From the NCBI GenBank assembly GCA_016931365.1, contig JAFGEY010000244.1:1-5843 (forward strand): 5,843 bases of DNA. Reading direction: 5' to 3'. The notes beneath the pieces are model-generated. The model was not told the DNA's origin. It searched no databases and worked only from the letters and a program-made list of their open reading frames with translations. The position numbers were made by a program, and so were the translations under genes. The DNA is from Anaerolineae bacterium. Its GTDB lineage: Bacteria; Chloroflexota; Anaerolineae; JAFGEY01. Of this stretch, positions 4,689 through 5,843 are shown one piece after another (position 1 is the first letter of the stretch; each line of letters begins with the position of its first letter).

Positions 4689-5843
4689 ATGGCAGAAAGA
4701 ACGTATAACGCGCAAGAAATCCAGGTTTTGGAGGGTGTCGAAGCGATCCGCCGGCGGCCTGGGATGTACGTCGGCGGGACGGGACTGCGCGCCCTGCACC
4801 ACCTGGTCTACGAGGTGGTCGATAACGCCGTCGATGAAGCACTGGCCGGCGCATGCAGCGAGATCGCAATCAACTTGTACAAAGACGGCAGCGCCGAAGT
4901 GATCGACAACGGCTCGGGCATCCCGCCGTGGTGGAAGGAAGATCAAAACAAGGCCACTCTGGAAGTGGTCTATACCGTGCTGCACAGCGGCGGCAAGTTC
5001 GGCGGCAGCGCCTACAAGGCCTCCGGCGGCCTGCACGGCGTCGGCGTCAAGGGCACCAACGCCCTTTCTGAAAGGCTGATCGTCACCGTCAAGCGCCACG
5101 GGCTGCGCTTCCGCCAGGAGCATGCCTACGGCGTCCCGCAGACGCCAGTGCAAGTGCTCGATCCGCACCAAGATGAGGTGCTCTGCGATCTGACCGACAA
5201 ACACACCGAGTACAGCGAACTCTCGGCCGAGGTGCGCAAGCGCGCCGACAAATCCATCGGCACCGGCACCATCGTCCGTTTCTGGCCTGACGGCTCGCTG
5301 CTCGAAGAGACCGAATTTGACCGCCAGACGCTGGCCGGACGCCTCCACATGACCTCATTCCTGATTCCCTCGCCGATCACCCTGTGCGACATGCGCGGAA
5401 AAAAGGCCGAAAAGCGCATGTACAACGGCAAGCACAAATCGTACACCGGGCTGACCGGCCTGGTGGCCTACCTGGACGAAGAACGGACGGCCATTTCGGC
5501 CAATAACGCCCCGGTGTTGATCGAAGGCGAGTTCGAGCTGGAACACAAAGGCGCCGACCCGGATCAGATCAAGGTCGCCGTGGCCTTCCAGTACACCGAC
5601 GACCCGGCCGGCGAAACGGTCAGCTTTGTCAACACGATCATGACCCGCCTGGGCGGCACGCACGTCTCCGGCGCGCGCCAGGCTTTCACCGCCGCGCTGA
5701 ACCAGTGGGGACAAAAGCGCAAAACGCTCAAAGACGCCAAGATCGACGGCGCGGACGCCATGTTTGGGCAAACGCTGGCCGTGTCGGTGCTGGTGCCCGA
5801 ACCCCAGTTCACCAGCCAGACCAAAGACGAGCTGGCCTCGCCG
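4689..5843 (+). CDS. gyrB: DNA gyrase/topoisomerase IV ATPase subunit B (GyrB/ParE), N-terminal 385 residues, 3' end cut by window
   Basis: The frame opens at ATG 4689, with GGAG eight bases upstream, and stays open to the window edge. It covers the GHKL ATPase domain and most of the transducer domain. Visible elements match E. coli GyrB numbering up to about residue 150: Tyr6 of the N-terminal arm, RRRPGMYVG (21-29), catalytic Glu42 and Mg-binding Asn46 in YEVVDNAVDEA, DNGSGIP (73-79), the lid SGGLHGVG (112-119) and Arg136. TGT (192-194) and FWPD follow. The transducer has GGTH (322-325) and the ATP-contacting QTK loop (377-379). GyrB drives strand passage and negative supercoiling with GyrA. 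Odd points are about 29 extra residues before TGT (roughly 158-191), VKGTNALS where VSVVNALS is usual, and ADAMFG where a DxREG motif is usual. The breakage/TOPRIM domain lies beyond the window. GyrB and ParE cannot be separated from this half, and a second paralogue is possible. Confidence 0.92.
   Translation, partial: MAERTYNAQEIQVLEGVEAIRRRPGMYVGGTGLRALHHLVYEVVDNAVDEALAGACSEIAINLYKDGSAEVIDNGSGIPPWWKEDQNKATLEVVYTVLHSGGKFGGSAYKASGGLHGVGVKGTNALSERLIVTVKRHGLRFRQEHAYGVPQTPVQVLDPHQDEVLCDLTDKHTEYSELSAEVRKRADKSIGTGTIVRFWPDGSLLEETEFDRQTLAGRLHMTSFLIPSPITLCDMRGKKAEKRMYNGKHKSYTGLTGLVAYLDEERTAISANNAPVLIEGEFELEHKGADPDQIKVAVAFQYTDDPAGETVSFVNTIMTRLGGTHVSGARQAFTAALNQWGQKRKTLKDAKIDGADAMFGQTLAVSVLVPEPQFTSQTKDELASP

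Noticed and set aside
4596..5348. 250-codon minus-strand frame opposite gyrB
   Set aside because: Antisense to a clear GyrB/ParE ATPase domain, and it runs across the gyrB start and promoter.

Overview
This is a GC-rich bacterial chromosomal window with five protein genes in two divergent units. The genes are housekeeping genes, and there is no transposase, integrase, phage gene, CRISPR array, rRNA or tRNA. The organism is not fixed by the sequence. The overall look of the proteins would fit an uncultivated Chloroflexota or similar lineage, but this is a weak inference.

Left and middle (1-4291, minus strand): four genes lie head to tail and are probably one operon. In transcription order they are a CPBP-family membrane protease (GTG start at 4291), a HAD-IIA phosphatase starting 3 bases after the protease stop, a PcrA/UvrD-type DNA helicase after a 97-base gap, and a xylose-isomerase-like TIM-barrel protein. 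The TIM-barrel start codon overlaps the helicase stop (ATGA), and the gene runs off the left edge. A near-consensus sigma-70 type promoter (TTGGCA-17-TATAAT, minus strand, 4336-4364) sits just upstream of the protease gene. The gap before the helicase carries an exact 12-base direct repeat and an imperfect inverted repeat. The helicase coding sequence contains a perfect 12-bp-stem palindrome in the part encoding its flexible linker.

Middle right (4292-4688): a 397-base AT-richer divergent intergenic region with no credible gene. It holds the minus-strand operon promoter and three plausible tandem plus-strand promoters, with an 8-bp perfect inverted repeat between the second and third.

Right (4689-5843, plus strand): the first 385 codons of a type IIA topoisomerase ATPase subunit (GyrB/ParE), cut by the window edge. 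The ATP-binding residues are intact. It has about 29 extra residues in the GHKL ATPase domain compared with E. coli GyrB, and substitutions at several usually conserved positions, so it may be a divergent GyrB or a second paralogue.

The helicase and the topoisomerase both act on DNA replication and repair. The protease, phosphatase and TIM-barrel protein have no evident shared pathway with them. I found no clear new multi-gene system. The most unusual signals are the intragenic palindrome, the intergenic repeat, the modified GyrB ATPase domain and the stacked promoters.
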